Positions 37,945 to 49,917 of a DNA stretch of 64,000 nucleotides are shown in pieces. The stretch is from Isoetes taiwanensis (taxonomy: Eukaryota; Streptophyta; Lycopodiopsida; Isoetales; Isoetaceae): the NCBI GenBank assembly GCA_021234155.1, contig JAJEKV010000022.1:7533961-7597960 (forward strand), read 5' to 3'. Below the pieces are notes generated by a model. The model saw nothing but the letters and a program-made list of their open reading frames with translations. It did no database searches and was not told where the DNA came from. The position numbers and the translations under genes were made by a program. Every line of letters starts with the position of its first letter. Position 1 is the stretch's first letter.

Positions 37945-38880
37945 CTCTTCTCTCAACAGTTCCCTTGACTCTCTTTTTTTATACCAGGCAGGGGAGGGGC
38001 TTCTCCCTGCTTGGTTTGACAGTTTGGCGTCTTCTTCCATATTGGGACATGTTCTTCCCCGATCTTGTCCCTTGTTTTTGCCATCCTTCAGCCTTCGACC
38101 TCGGTCCCGTTTTGATAAGGAAGTTCTCTTTTTGTTGGGAGCTTTTGTCTGTTTTCATGCGAGGCCTTCGAGAATCACATCGATCCGAGCCATTGGATCG
38201 GCATTCTCGAATGGGCAAGCATGCATCTCTTGCATGCATGCATTGCATGCATTTTCTGTGGCTCTGGTTCATTTGGGATCGCTATTTCTTGCAGATGCTT
38301 CATCGACTTCTCATCGGCGTTTTCTCCTCTCTCAGCAGTTCTCTTGACTCCCACCCACGTTCCCTTAATATGTATATTATTGTAAATGTTGTTTTTGTTG
38401 CATGGCACGCATGACCAGCCCCTCGCTTTTTCGAGGTTGTTTTTTGTCACGTGGCACGCGTGACCAGCCCCTCGCTTTTCAAGGTTGTTGTTTTCTTATC
38501 GTTGTGTTCTAGTTTGTTGATGTGCGGGTACAGTGGGATGCGTGACTCCGTCTTCTTCAGGCTTCGGGGGTTTCTTTGTGGGAGCGTTTTTTTTGCAGCC
38601 TTACGTTGTGTCCAAGCCCCTTGCAGAGGGCTTATCACGAGGGTTTTTCCTCGAAAACCCGAAAGGGCGAGGTTTTTTAATCCCGGTGATAAGCTCTCTG
38701 CAGGTACACTTAACCGACATCTGTAGAATCGTTTTGGGGTCCAGATGATATAACTGGATATTCCCTTTGTTTTTTCATTGTGGGTAGCTTGCAAATATAC
38801 AGGTACCCACTCTCAACCATTGTAGAATTCTGCTGAGATGAATGAAAAGCCTAGCTAGCGTAGCTTTTGTCTGTTTTCAT
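37945..38880 (+). repeat. Repeat R1, plus-strand copy
   Basis: Inverted relative to the copy at 25,375-26,455. A phrase AGCTTTTGTCTGTTTTCATG occurs at both 38,141 and 38,866, about 725 bp apart. ACGTGGCACGCGTGACCAGC at about 38,450 repeats the phrase at 38,403. No domain is recognised. Confidence 0.75.
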
Positions 38881-39101
38881 GCGAGCCCTTTGAGAATGTT
38901 CTTTTTGCAAGAAAGATTCTTCCATGTCGTAGAGCATCAAAAAAGATTCCATGCAATTTTTTTTGGTAAAAAAGACCTTGTTTCGACCTTCATTTTTGAG
39001 TTCTTGGGAATCGTGCCAAGGTTCAAAAAGTAAAGAAAAAATTCATATCTCACTCCCTCCCCCCCGCGGCCTAGTCTCTCTACCATCCAATCTTCCCCTG
39101 C

Positions 39102-39200
39102 CACGTGGTACACCCGGGCGTGTGGGGCGGCAACGGGCCGAATACCACGTGGGCATAACATGTAATTCTTAATAGCTTACGTGTGTCAGGCCTTATATAT
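39102..39200 (+). promoter_or_regulatory. Promoter-like region: two G-boxes and a TATA box
   Basis: CACGTG occurs at 39,102-39,107 and 39,146-39,151, and TTATATAT at 39,193-39,200. G-boxes upstream of a TATA box are typical of plant promoters responding to bZIP or bHLH factors. It faces the open frame at 39,326. Confidence 0.4.
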
Positions 39201-39325
39201 CCAAGTCTTCTTTCCTGAAAAATGTCTGTGGGATATTGTAATCGAAAATCCTGAAGAACTCTAAAACCAGGTCGGGCCAAGAAACGAAATTTTGTTGGAT
39301 TAAAGGCTTCAATCATGACCAAAAC

Positions 39326-39574
39326 ATGCCGGAATCTTCGAACCCATGCCAACAAAAAACAAATGAAATCGAGGGGATTTTGCCAAGAATGGACCAGAAA
39401 CAGGGGAATATGAAAGGGGAAGTTGTATTACAAAGAATTCGAGGGCTTTGGGCGCAAGAACTGATCGAGATCACTCATTTTGAGGTCGGTTGGACTGATT
39501 GTTGCTTGAATTTGCTGTCCTTGCTTTCGGAATCCATAGATTACTTGAAGCAATCAGATTATTTGCTGTTATAA
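39326..39574 (+). CDS. Hypothetical protein, 82 aa
   Basis: An open frame starting MPESSNPCQQKTNEIEG with an amphipathic, Leu-rich C-terminal half (WTDCCLNLLSLLSESIDYL). It lies about 125 bp after a TATA-like box with two G-boxes. Two shorter ATGs lie upstream in other frames. No domain is recognised and no splice evidence is visible, so it may be an orphan ORF or a first exon. Confidence 0.25.
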   Translation: MPESSNPCQQKTNEIEGILPRMDQKQGNMKGEVVLQRIRGLWAQELIEITHFEVGWTDCCLNLLSLLSESIDYLKQSDYLLL

Positions 39575-39817
39575 AGATTATTTTGATCTTGTGCCCAATA
39601 CTACAGAGCTTGGGAATCTTTTGAATGATTGTGTAATGTCCCTTTAAATGAGAATCCGATCCTTGGTATTACAACTGAGTCCAATTTGCATTCAATATTC
39701 CAAACAAGAGTGGTTGCCTTAAGCAACCTGGAGGTTCTAAGCCATTGAGGTTGAAGGTTTGCCAGGAACACCTTCAACAACTCATGTAAATCTTTCACCT
39801 GAATTCTGATGATTGCA

Positions 39818-40187
39818 ACAAACCATTACATTACACACCTTAAAATTAAATTCCCCCTTAAACCCCCTTTTGTTTGGGTGCATATTCACACGGGGGTGAC
39901 GTAGGGCAGCGAGAGCCCCTATAATTATGTTTTGTACGTACAAAATTAACACCATATAGTATGTTACCTGAAATCTTATAGTATTTTTTAAATTTTGTTA
40001 TACAGTATCATAATTTCTATACATCCATACCCCACAAACGAGGAATTTTGTGTACGGTATAGATTAAGGAATAAGGGGTGAATATGCCTATCCAACAGCT
40101 CTCGTTGCCCTCCGTGTGAATATGCACCCAAACAAAAGGGGGTTTAAGGGGGAATTTAATTTTAAGGTGTGTAATGTAATGGTTTGT
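39818..40187. mobile_element. Foldback MITE, about 370 bp
   Basis: Long terminal inverted repeats of about 90-105 bp start ACAAACCATTACATTACACA and contain CCCCCTTTTGTTTGGGTGCA. The right arm ends TGTAATGTAATGGTTTGT. A central spacer of about 150 bp separates them. No clear target duplication is left. Confidence 0.85.
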
Positions 40188-40499
40188 GTTATAACACAAA
40201 AAACAAACATTATATCACACTTGAAAACATTAGATGTAATAGTTTGTCTTAGATTAAAAAAAATTTGATCCCTTCAAGGCCTTGTCTACAATATAGTCGT
40301 GAAGAGCACTTAAACCATGTGCTTTGCCATGGCACATATGTTGTCTTATATTTAAAAAATGCCATCTTGGATACATATGTTGTGGGGAATAATCAAACAT
40401 CTCCACAACTAAATCGAGTTAAGATTTGCCTTGCATAGGGTGTTATAGAATTGCAAGGCAACTTAAATGGATGGGGATAAACTCTGAAATGAACATAAA

Positions 40500-40812
40500 T
40501 ACTTGAGCACTTCAACTTCAGAATAAGCACAACTTTTACAAGAACTCGGGGGTATTCTATGTTCCAATAAGGTCCCATTGCAAGAAAATCACTTGTATTT
40601 CTTGCTTTATAATATGGGCCCATATGTATCTCAACGATTGTAACGATCTAGCGTGTGGGTTTGCAATTCCGGCATCGGTAATAGGACAATCCACGAGTTC
40701 AAGCTTCCTAAGCTTCACACAACCAGACAAAGCTCTGAACCCCTCATTATTCTCTCCAACACAGCCCAAAAGAAGCCACCTAATCTTTCCACCATATCTG
40801 CATAGGACAAAG
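40500..40812 (-). pseudogene. COI1-like F-box/LRR exon fragment
   Basis: On the minus strand, after an acceptor-like TATGCAG, it reads IRWLLLGCVGENNEGFRALS, CVKLRKLELVDCPITDAGIA and SLQSLRYIW. After a frameshift it continues DFLAMGPYWNIEYPR. These align in order with the C-terminal leucine-rich repeats of COI1, the jasmonate co-receptor F-box protein (VRWMLLGYVGESDEG, LPSLRYLWVQGYRAS, MARPYWNIE). Only one exon part is present and it is frameshifted, so it is not functional. It lies about 80 bp downstream, in the same orientation, of a beta-xylosidase fragment. Confidence 0.8.
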
Positions 40813-40884
40813 TATAAGACATTTCCTAATGCAAAACACTATAGGATAATAATTCTCAAAACAAACTACCTAACTCACATATGC

Positions 40885-41480
40885 CTTACCTTCATAGTTT
40901 CCAATCATGGTCTGTGTTGCATTGGCATTGGGACCTATAATACCTAATGTCCCAATTTTTGTTCGTGAAAGTGGTAACATGCCATCATTTTTTAAGAGCA
41001 CAATTCCTTGTAAAGCAGCTTCAAGTGCAAGCTGTTGATTTTCTTTTGTGCAAACATCTGCAGCTCCCAAGTTGCCATACTCTTGGCTTGCGGGGCTGCC
41101 TCAAAGGCGCGATACGATAGTAAAAAATTAGTGAGAGCTCGATTCAAGTCCAATTCGGTGATTTTTCCTCCTTGCAATGCCTCTGGCGCATGTCCGGCAG
41201 CGAATGTCCCACAATTGAGGTCCAAACACGGAAAAATGCAAGCGACAACATTAAGCTTTTCATCGTCAAAGCGTTCTTTTGAAGAAAAATACTTGTAGTT
41301 AAGCGTACATACGCCAAATAGCGAGGCAAAGAAGCGCATCTCAGAATTTGTATAACCTTTGTATTGTCATACATTACTGCGGTGCATCGATCGGAAACAA
41401 TGTACCTAGAAAAGTTTTGAGTGATGAGATGATTTGATAATCTTTGCACATATAATTTATAACTTGTCACATTCACCGCG
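40885..41480 (-). pseudogene. GH3 beta-D-xylosidase (BXL-like) exon fragment
   Basis: The minus strand reads YIVSD after TTTCTAG, then LDLNCGTFAAGHAPEALQGG, ITELDLNRALTN, and after a frameshift [34 protein letters not shown] and [19 protein letters not shown], ending at a GTAAGG donor. These are consecutive segments of plant beta-xylosidases/arabinofuranosidases of family GH3, which act on cell-wall xylan. Segments between YIVSD and LDLNCG are badly degraded, and no active-site Asp block upstream is recognised. The GT donor faces the AG acceptor of the COI1-like fragment. Confidence 0.82.
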
Positions 41481-44289
41481 AGGGATAGAAAATGGCATAG
41501 AGTCTTTGCTTGAGAAGGACAAAGCGGATCATGTTATCATTTTCGGGAAGAAGTGAAGCTTGTCCGCGGGAACACCACCACAAGGCCCATAAATTTGGGA
41601 CCCAAAGCGGTCGAACAACAACAATGGTCCTTTGTTGTTTTTTAAGTCTAAAGCGAGACTTCCGGGACTGTCCACAATGAAACACTACTTAACATATGCC
41701 ACACAAATTTTCGGCGGCCAAATCTTACCTTTTGTAAGGCTTCCACCAAAAACAAGCATTATCACGGTATCATACTCCTTTGTAGTGACTTATTTATTAA
41801 AATTGCATGCTTTTTACACACGGAAAGCATGAACATAAAGGGACAACCTTTCAACATAAAGCGTGTGTATGCGGATGAAGTCTCATGAGATAAACCTTTG
41901 GATGGCATTTTGCACATTCTCTCTCAAAAACACATAGATTCTTGGGTAGGCCAAAGCAACCATCCGCTATTAACCATCCGCTCTGTAATAATCCAGGCGG
42001 GCGCAGTGATCATCACTATTTACAACCCCACCGATTTAATTTAGGTGGCAAAAGCGAGCAAAAGCAGAGGCTTCAATCAATTTCCAAAAGCGGATCGGGA
42101 CAATATCTGTGAGAACAAGGTAAAACTAAGGGGATTCCCTACTTTTCGGCGAAATACTCCCTTTGTATGCTTTGCCATCTTGAAGCCGGAGTTTGGAGAT
42201 GCAATCGCTTATCGGCGAGCTCTTCCACCTAAATCGATTCAAGATTTCCATTGGGCATTCATAACTAGATGCATTAACCATATGTCAGACCCATCAAACC
42301 GATTTGCTTTGATTTTGGAGATCGAGATCCCTTACAGCAAAAACCATAACCCAGAGACCTAATTTTCGAGAAAACAAGAACCCTAAAATGAGCTGCTCGA
42401 GCTTTGCATGTCGAGCAAAATAAAATGTAATAGGAAAAATAGAACTATTAAAATAAAAAATAAAATATTATAAATGTAATGGGTCTACACTATTGAAAAG
42501 AGGCATTAAAATTAATTCAAGTGTATGCAAATAAAATGCGCACTCTAGATGTACTAATTAGTAGGCCTTGTGCAATACGCCCATCAAATCATATAAAAAC
42601 CATTAGAAAAACCGTACAAAAATACAAAAAAAAACCCCTGTTATTATGCTACATATTCATTCAATGGTTGAGATTGAGATAATAATTTAAGAGTTGACCC
42701 ATTTTTAATAAATGTGATCCCATGGTCTATTATTGGTGACCCTCCACTACTTACATAAAGCAAAAAAGAAATGTCATTATAAATTTCTTGTAATGAATAA
42801 CCTATAAAAGATGATAATCCTTTGATTTCTCTAAAGTAGGATTTATATTTTCTAATGCATTGTACAATTTGGCCAACAAAGTAATGTTTAGTGAGGACCA
42901 TCCAAAAATTAGTTCTATGGAATATGATCTTGAGGTCAATTCAAAGATAACAAGCATGATCGGGGTGACTCAAGGACACTTACGCATCTTGCAATTCAAA
43001 TTTTAAAGATTTCGGCATATGTGAAGGCACATAAATGAAGAAAATGCATTTCATTCATGCATTTAGAAAAGTAGTGAAAATATTTCCTCTATGTTACCTT
43101 CCTTTAAGCAATTCAAAATGAACTCAGAACCAATGACGTCTGTATATGACCCAATAATCCAATATTGATGTTGCGTTTTCCTATTTCACCTTCCCCTAAA
43201 ATGCATCTGCATTGTTGCATGGTGTTACATTCATTGTAACCAAAAGGGATATTCCTTCTACAATAAACTATGAAAGTAAAGGTGGGGCCCATATAGGTGT
43301 CTCGTGACTATCCAAGATTCAACACATAAGTAGATAAGATTCCACCTATTTAACTTTGTTGAGATTGTTTGTTTATTACTGTTAGGATGAAACTCACTAA
43401 CTCAACTTGGATCAGTTAAAACAAATTGTAGTTTTTTCTTGGCACGACCAAATACAAAGCTATGTGTTGTATTGCTTAACACCAAACACAATCAAGGTGA
43501 TTCAAGGCGATGCATACTTATTATAGACAATACCAAAAAAACAATAATCAATTTATGTCTAGCATGAGATTGTTTATATCTTAATTCTCACCTCGAGTCA
43601 AAATACCAAAAGCTTTTTGAACTTCAAGGGTCGCTACACAAATTGTTGTAGCCATTATTAACAACTTCAATGCCTTCACTTAACATGAACATTTGCACAA
43701 AGAAAACAATCTTCTTCCATCAAACCTAATAAATGTTAATTTGACTCTCAATGTAATGTCCATCTAACTCTAAAAATCAAACAAAGAATGCAGAAGCAAA
43801 AAATATAACAATGTAGCTTTCTCTTCATCCAATAATTTACCACCCTATAGCAACTAATCCAACCCAATCAACCCATTCCCAAACCTGCTTTACTGCTAGT
43901 TTTATTTTTAGGGATGACTAGAATTAATTAACTAATAAGAATCAAAATACATGAAGAACAATATAGGAGAGCATCCGCTCAAACAATGGTAATTTGACGA
44001 CAACTCGTATATCGCATAATTGCACTCTATCACCTCAGAGAATGAATGCACCCAGACTATCGACAATGTGGAGCATCGTTTTCCAAATAGCTTATTTGAT
44101 TTGTTCCTTTTGCGTAGAGGCCTGGTAGGACATGTAAAGTTTATAGCCCAACTGGGGAATCATGGCCCCGAGGTGCGACTCTGCATTCCTGAATATTTTC
44201 ATGTGTCTTCCAAATGAGCCATAACAACCACGTCGTACAAAAATGAAAAGTTAGCTTCTTTACTTGTGGCCACCTAGTAGGATAAATAC
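41481..44289. other. Spacer, no certain gene
   Basis: 41,480-41,700 on the minus strand can be read as exon-like pieces in two frames but is not recognised. The 105-codon open frame at 42,045-42,362 has no domain. 42,380-44,290 is AT-rich and empty. Confidence 0.35.
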
Positions 44290-44735
44290 CCAATAGAACC
44301 TCTTGACTTCGGAGTGTGGTATGGAATAGTGCTTGGCCCCAATTCCAGATCGGCTAAATTTTTGTACATAGGAACATACAATGCTCCAGTGTCTCCGTGT
44401 ACAGGCCACACATAGGACACAAGTCACTGATGGATGGCTTTATCCTGTAAACCCAAGTGTTGGCCCTTACAGACCGGGGCACAATTTGCCATAATAGAGA
44501 GCAGGCCTTAGGCCGCGAAATTGTATTCCACATCCATTGTCAAATTTAATTCCAATGATCTCTTGGCATCCTGTAGGGCCCACCTGTCCGTAGGAGGCAA
44601 CTCATCCTAGATAGCCAAAACTGCGTAGCATGACTTAACGAAGTTGGAAGGATCAATATTTGGATTACATCGCCACAACTGTCCACTGCCTTGTGGGAGT
44701 TGTAGCGGGAGATTGTTAGCCACTCGAGCCTAGAT
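44290..44735 (-). pseudogene. LINE ORF2 C-terminal (zf-RVT) remnant
   Basis: The minus strand reads ACSLLWQIVPRSVRANTWVY followed by ISDLCPMCGLYTETLEHCMF and LCTKI. This is the CxxC...EHxxxxC motif after the reverse transcriptase in plant LINEs. It differs in sequence from the 45-53 kb LINE. The chromovirus inserted directly to its right at 44,741. Confidence 0.75.
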
Positions 44736-44740
44736 CAGAT

Positions 44741-45261
44741 TGTGACGTTCCCCTAAAATATACGGTATGTATACGTATATTTTGGGCCACGTCACCATAC
44801 AAATCCATTGTATTTAGATTTGTATGACAATTAGGTAGGTTCAAGTCACATTAAAATGTAACTTGATTAACCTTAGGAAAGGATATCTCCACGTGGAACT
44901 ACCTGATTGGGGTAACCGACCACGTGTTCGCATCCCATTGGGCAAGGTGTCAACCCTAACCCTAACTTAGCCTATAAATACCTAAACCTAAACCGGAAGA
45001 CACTTTTGCTCCTCCCACTCTTGAGGCTATTGTCACGCCCGAAGTTCAGAATCAAGATCCAGAAGCTGCAGCATAGCACGGTTTAGCGGCCCAAGCAGTG
45101 TGGACGTGTTAGATTCAGTTGCAGTGATCTCGAACCTTGAAGAATCGATGGAGACTCTGGGAGCAGGAGGCAATGCGTCAAGAGCAGGTATTTTGAAGCA
45201 GTTTCAGCTATAGGGATGAAGTAGAGTCATGTATTCTAGTAGAGCCTTCCTAGAATCACTA
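44741..45261 (+). mobile_element. 5' LTR, first part
   Basis: It begins TGTGACGTTCCCC and contains a TATA box (TATAAATA, 44,973-44,980), so transcription would start in this part. It ends where the LINE enters at TAGAATCACTATT. It is 99.6% identical to 62,554-63,073. Confidence 0.95.
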
Positions 45262-46060
45262 TTTTTTTTTTTTTTTGAAAGCAAGAGATGGTTTTGTCAT
45301 TAATTATAGAATATCAAGAAACATAGCATGAATGTGCTTTATAAAGAAGCACATGAGAAAAAGGATGATCAGCATAGAGCTTCATATTATGGTTATGAGC
45401 TCTAGCACAAAAATAGAAGAACAGAATGTTAACAACAATATGCGAATAGACAATAAGCTCCCAAATATGAACAGTTCGATGAAGCCCCAAATAGACGAAA
45501 CTGAAGCTCTGTATAAGCCGAAAACACCTGCAAAAAGTATAGTCTTTCCCAAAAATAAACCAGATGAAGATTAGATAAGAGCAGAGGCATATTTAGGAAA
45601 AGGCTAAAGATGTGAGGATCATTGATCAGAGAAGAAAATGTCATTGAAATAGGCATTGAATGGGTCTGTGGATCCGAAGTAGTACTGATTTGGACCTCAA
45701 TTGTTGGTGTAGAAGAGCCGAAATTTGTCCTTGTCCTCCAGAAGTATCAGTAGGGAACCATACAGATCAGCTAGAAGTTTATGATTGTAATACATGGTTC
45801 TATATCTGATCAACTGCCTTTCTGTGAGGATGAAATTATTATTGGCCAGAAAAGCCCAAAGACAGTGGATCTGTACCACTTCCCTGCAGAATATGGATGC
45901 CCAAAGATCTTCACTCTCTTTCAGATATCTGTTGTGTCCTTTCTTCATAAGGAAGGATTCCATGGAAGTAGCCAAATCATTCTTCATGACCTTATCCTTG
46001 GAACCTTGGCTATAAGGCGAGACGTCATCGAATTTTCGAGCTCCCTCTCCACACAAAAAG

Positions 46061-49000
46061 TTAAGATATTCTAGAATCATCCGAGAGAAAAGCATTAGAA
46101 TCCACCACATTTAGATTGGAAGCAAATAAATTATAGTGACCCCTAAAAGCGCCATGATTCTCCCAGTTCCTGTCATTGTTAGCTCCAATATTTTTGTTTT
46201 TATGAGCAGTGGCAATAGTCTCAAAGTCAAATTGGAAATTCATCTTAATCCAAAAAATAGAGGGCCTTTTTTTCCCAAACAAAACACGGTTTCTAGCTTT
46301 CCAAATATTCCAAAGAGCAATGAAAATGACTGCGTTTTTGAAGCTATCATTGTTTTGGATGAAAGAAAGAAAATTCCCATCATACAAAATACCAAATTTA
46401 TCAGCAATCCAATTCCAGAAACCAGTCAACTTGTCACAGCAAAAGATATGAATCATATCTTCAACATCATTACATCTTAGAGGACAATTAGCCATAATAT
46501 TTGAATATCTCTTAGACATAGAATGTAAATTATTAAGACTGCCATTAGCAACAAGCCATATGAAATAGGAGATTTTAGGAGGGCAATAGGAATTCCAAAC
46601 ATTCTTGAAAAGAATTTTAAGCTGATCATGATTAATACCCCATTTAGCCATTGCTTTGCTGTCAATAGGACCAGAGGCTATGGCAGTGTACACATTTTTC
46701 ACTTTATAGTCAAATTTACCATTCAAAGACCAGTCTCCTTTTCCAGAGTTAGGAGAAAGATTAGAAAGAAAAGGCTTGATAAGAGAATAGACCTTTCTAT
46801 CAGAGGAGGTACCTCTAATAATGTTTTTTAAAGCAGTCCAAGAGATAATTCTATCTCCAACAAACAGATCTCTGATGAAGTAAAGCCCAGCATCATGCCA
46901 TTTCTTACAAATTTTGGGATGCTTAATGGCCAGAAAAGTAGAGTTTTGATCAGCTAAGATAGGGTTCCAAAAAATAGGCATGTCACAATGAAGCATATCA
47001 GCAGAGATGGACTGAAAATGCTGAGAAATGGAATTCCAAGCTTTAATCATATTGCTCATTAGAGGAGAGGTGTTGGGAGCAGTTGTCAGATGAATGAAAG
47101 CAGAATTAGGCAATAAGTGCTGAATAGATGGGTGACCAGAAGGACGACTTTGATTGTCCAGAATCTGACAAATTTGTAGGCTGGAGATTGATTTCCATAA
47201 ATAGCCTTCCAGACAAATTTACCTGCAAGAGATTGAGCTTGGAGGAAGAGATTTTTGCAGCCAAGACCTCCAATACTTTTTGGTTTACAAATGGAGTTCC
47301 AGTTGACTAGATGACTACCTTTCCAAATAAAATTCCTGATAATTTTTTCTAGCTCCATGTAAACACATTTAGGTGCAACAAGAGCAGTGGAGAAGTAAAC
47401 ATGAGAACTTGCAAGGACAGAATTTGCTATAATGGTCCTGCCAGCTAGAGAGAGATAATTCCTGTAGTTATTCAGCTTTTTCTTTATTCTTTGAATAATA
47501 GGATCCCAAAGACCTTTTAAGCTATGATCTAAAGATAAAGGCATCCCCAAGAGTTTAGTAGCTTGACCAGATGGGAGAACATTAATACCAAGCAATTGAT
47601 GATCAGGAATGTCTCCTACAATAAGGCTTTTGTTGATATTAAGATAGATACCAGAAGCAGCTGAAAATTTATTGATTACATTAAGGAAGCAATCAATATT
47701 GGCCAGATCAGCATGAAGGAATGAGAAGGTGTCATCAGCATATTGAAGCATAGTAAGATGATCATCTGAGTCTGGAAGCTTGAGGCCTCTGATTAAGCCA
47801 TTATCCTGATAATAGGAAATGACCTTGGATAAAAGTTCAGCTGCTACCAGGAACAGATATGGGGCAAGAGGACAACCTTGCCTAACACCACAAGATAAGG
47901 AGAAGAATCCTGAAGGCACACCATTAATAAGAACAGCAGACTTAGATCTCAGATTTAGACCAAGAACAAGATTAATAAGCTTGGGATGGAAACCAAGTTT
48001 GGCCATAGCAAACTCCAGGAAATCCCATCTAACTGAATCAAAGGCTCTTTTGAAGTCCAGCTTGAGAAGAATGCAATTTTGATTGGAAATTTTATTCCAG
48101 TGCAAACCCTCCATAGCAGCCACATAATTGTCAAGAATATATCTATTAGGAAGAAAGGCTAATTGACTTGGACTAATATTTCTCTGCAAGAAGCTGTTAA
48201 TTCTGAGAGCAATGATTTTGGCACACAACTTGTAAGTAGTATTGGTAAGAGAAATGGGCCTCCAATCTTGGAATTTACAGGGATGATCAACTTTTGGAAT
48301 CAAAGAGATGAAACCACTAGCAATGGAGGTCTAAAGATAACCATTATTCCAAAATTCATGAACCATAGAGGTAAGATCAAATTTGATAATATCCCAGAAC
48401 TTAATATAGAATTCAGCAGGTAAGCCATCTGGACCAGGAGATTTACCCTTACTGAAAGAAGACAGAGTGGAAAGAATTTCTTGTTGAGAAGGAGGAGTAA
48501 CCATGGAATCATTCATCACTTCAGGAGCAGATGGCAAAATATTATTCACTATATCTTTAAAATCATTTGCCTCTGCCAAGTCATTAGGTGGAATAGGTTT
48601 GTTTTGGAAAATGTCCATATATTTATGCTTGAAAAAAGTGGCAATGTCAGAATGAGAAGACTGCATGGTACCATTGTCATCAATGACCTCAGATATAGAA
48701 TTTCTCAACACTCTACTCTTAGCTACCCTAAAGAAAAATTTAGAGCTACCAGAGTCCATTTTATTGGTGTACTTTATCTTACATCTGATAGCAGAGCCCT
48801 TGGCCTCAATCTCTTCGATGCTTCTAATTTTTCTTTCCAAAATTTCCTCACCTATCTGCAGATTTAAATTTGTAGGATCCTGCTGGAGTAAAGATCTGAT
48901 ATCTTTCATGAACATTAGAAGTTGATTTCTATCCTCACAGCGATTAAGGTGCATGTTTTTGGACCATGTTTTAATCCAAGACTTCACAGCTTTAATTTTA

Positions 49001-49917
49001 GAGTAGAAGGTATTCTTTTGCTGCCTATTTCCATTATTAGCATCCAAATTATTCATCCTCTCAGTTAGATCCTCATAGAAGGCAACAAATTGAGAGCAGA
49101 AGTTCTCATTGTCTAAAAGAGAGATATTGAATTTGTAAGGAGTACTTCCTTGCCTCTGGATTTTGGTGACATGAGAAGTGTGAAGAAACTGAGGTTGATG
49201 ATCAGAGATGGAGGTTCCTTCATCACTAGAAACATAGCTATTGTCCCAGAAAGAGGTGGCAGGGTTGGACACATAAAATCTATCCAAAGTGCAGTACACA
49301 CGGGCTTTGTCTTTCTGTTTATTGGACCAGGTATAAGTAGCATTGGAAGATGGGATGTAAATCAGACCATTGTCATTTAGAAGAGAATCCCAGGCCTGTT
49401 TTTCAGATCTAGTCATATTGATCTTATTCCCTAACTTTAATTCCCAGGAGGGCGTATTATTAAAGTCACCAGCAACGATCCAATTATCCAAATTTTGGGT
49501 GCATAGCCATGAATTAATCTCATTCCAAACAGGTTCTCTTTCACTTGGAGAAGTAGGAGCATAGACATTAACAACCCCAAAGATGAAATTGGAGATGGAG
49601 AGAATGACAGCTTGCCAAGTTTTAGAGGGACCATTATGAATAGTGATATGAGTGATATCACTTTTCCATATTATGGCAAGACCACCACTAGTTCCAACAG
49701 ACTCAATCCAAACAGAGGAGGAGTTTGGGTGGATCCATTCACCTAGATTGCTACATTCAAAAGATGGCAACTTAATCTCTTGAAGAAGAATTATGTCAGC
49801 ATTGTATAACTTGATCTGAGCAATGGCTCGTCTCCTTTTAAGAGGACCTTTGATGTCTCTAAGGTTCCAGGATAAAATCTTCATATCCAAAAAGAGAAGG
49901 GTAAGCAGGGAAGTCAA
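46061..49917 (-). pseudogene. LINE ORF2: endonuclease, reverse transcriptase, zf-RVT
   Basis: The first frame (49,917-48,331) starts near MKILSWNLRDIKGP and contains an APE-type endonuclease: QEIKLPS, AGDFNN, and SDHQP as the final catalytic His motif. It runs to an in-frame TAG at 48,331-48,333. The same frame resumes through 47,086 with LKLDFKRAFDSVRW, GVRQGCPLAPYLF and the catalytic QYADDTFSF. A frameshift between about 47,200 and 47,110 leads to the last frame (47,113-46,061) with a plant zf-RVT domain (KISYFIWLVANGSLN, CPLRCNDVEDMIHIF) and FIALWNIWKARNRVLFGK. One stop and one frameshift separate this from an intact ORF2. Confidence 0.92.

Noticed and set aside
44950-44975. Telomere-like CCCTAACCCTAAC in the LTR
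   Set aside because: Only two units, not the usual plant TTTAGGG form, and present in both LTRs as part of the element.
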